Assembly: GCA_964425255.1 (NCBI GenBank)
Contig: CAYRMV010000157.1
Coordinates: forward strand, 1-7,547
Reading direction: 5' to 3'
Origin: CAYRMV01 sp964425255
GTDB lineage: Bacteria; Bacteroidota; Bacteroidia; Flavobacteriales_D; Crocinitomicaceae
Length of the DNA: 7,547 bases
Part shown: piece after piece, positions 6,987 through 7,547 of the stretch
Layout of the letters: every line of letters begins with the position of its first letter
How positions within the stretch are numbered: position 1 is the first letter of the stretch
Notes under the pieces: model-generated
The model's input: the letters and a program-made list of their open reading frames with translations, nothing else
What the model was told of the DNA's origin: nothing
Database searches by the model: none
Translations under genes and position numbers: made by a program

Positions 6987-7547
6987 TTATTTTAGAAAAA
7001 TTTCTTCCTTGATATAACTATTATTTAGCCAAAAACAATGTTTAGTATATTCATTTGCTTTTGTTAAAACATCGGGAACAGGTAGTGGAAATGTGTCATT
7101 TTTATTTCTTGCATGAGGTCTCACATGAGCAATACTACTAAAATCTTTATTAGGAAAATTAGTTAATCAACTTATAGTACCATTTTGAATTCTTTTATAG
7201 CCTTTAATAATTTCTCCGCTTGAAACAACTTGCTTTGTTTTTTTCCAAACTTTTTCGACTTGAACTAAATCAGAATAAGGCATATTCCAAAATTTCACTT
7301 TTCGTAAAACCAATTTTTCGTCTTCAAATTGAAAGAATACAAATAAAAATTTACGTTCTAAAATATCTTTAAAATCAGAGTTTTCCCAATCTTCATTTAC
7401 GATTTCTTCGTATTTGAAAGTCGGAAACGACATATCTTCTTTGGGTAAGTTGTTTTCTTTTAAACGAACGGTTTTAACATGAATTTCGGCTTTTTCAAAC
7501 TCTTTAATTTTTTGTTTTTTAAAGTATCAAAAATTACTTTTGAAGTT
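6987..7547 (-). pseudogene. Sau3AI/MutH-family type II restriction endonuclease, C-terminal part, with in-frame stops
   Basis: The frame enters from the right edge and runs to TAA at 6987-6989 (187 codons), with TGA codons at 7527-7529 and 7167-7169 and no frameshift. Family segments lie on both sides of the stops: EFEKAEIHVKTVRL near the edge, MSFPTFKYEEIV (from 7433), KFLFVFF, KFWNMP and VWKKTK in the middle, and after the second stop HVRPHA, LPVPDVLTKA and HCFWLNN. These are typical of the C-terminal half of Sau3AI-like enzymes, which cut GATC or related sites and are built from two MutH-like lobes. The active-site Asp/Glu/Lys set of the first lobe should lie beyond the window. The longest open piece, 88 residues from 7433 to 7167, would not fold as an enzyme alone. 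No cognate methyltransferase is visible. The gene is probably decayed, although sequencing error at both TGAs cannot be excluded. It is oriented the same way as ribBA. Confidence 0.85.

Noticed and set aside
7167..7433. An intact 88-residue hypothetical protein on the minus strand
   Set aside because: Sau3AI-family sequence continues in the same frame on both sides, so this is an internal piece of a larger gene whose ATG at 7433 is an internal Met.
6987..7547. TGA recoded as Trp or another amino acid in the endonuclease frame
   Set aside because: Trp is encoded by TGG throughout the window, including within this frame (for example 7029-7031), the RES frame ends with TGA, and no core gene has an in-frame TGA. 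Ordinary nonsense mutations are simpler.

Overview
The window looks like an AT-rich chromosomal segment from a Bacteroidota bacterium, probably Flavobacteriales. Three things point there: a secreted metallopeptidase ending in a type IX secretion (T9SS) C-terminal sorting domain, -7 elements of the Bacteroidota TAnnTTTG type, and a fused RibBA beside a LolD-like ATPase and a DUF2400/TIGR02757 protein. No ribosomal or transfer RNA, insertion sequence, integrase or CRISPR array is visible.

Layout, left to right. Positions 1-187 are non-coding and hold two back-to-back candidate -7 boxes and a perfect 12-bp palindrome. Positions 188-1121 (+ strand) carry a Xre/RES-type toxin-antitoxin pair: an apparently intact antitoxin with an MbcA/ParS-like C-terminus, overlapped by a RES-domain toxin gene broken by one in-frame TAG at 900-902. 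Convergent to it on the minus strand is an M1-family aminopeptidase (1167-3134) with a signal peptide and T9SS tail. Upstream of that, also on the minus strand, is a compact cluster transcribed right to left: ribBA (5621-6838), a LolD-like ABC ATPase (4965-5621, TAATG overlap with ribBA), a DUF2400/TIGR02757 protein (4198-4962, 2-nt gap) and a metallo-beta-lactamase-fold hydrolase (3235-4134, 63-nt gap). At the right edge (6987-7547, minus strand, running off the window) lies the C-terminal part of a Sau3AI/MutH-family restriction endonuclease whose reading frame is interrupted by two TGA codons.

Functionally, the centre is housekeeping: riboflavin precursor synthesis, probably lipoprotein release from the inner membrane, an uncharacterised protein that may be a distant DNA-glycosylase relative, and secreted protein or peptide degradation. 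The two accessory, defence-type modules at either end are the unusual part. Each retains strong family motifs on both sides of its stop codons, with no frameshift in the visible part, which suggests recent inactivation of a toxin and of a restriction enzyme. I did not find a clearly undescribed multi-gene system. The best leads are the paired nonsense-interrupted modules and the glycosylase-like motifs in the DUF2400 protein.
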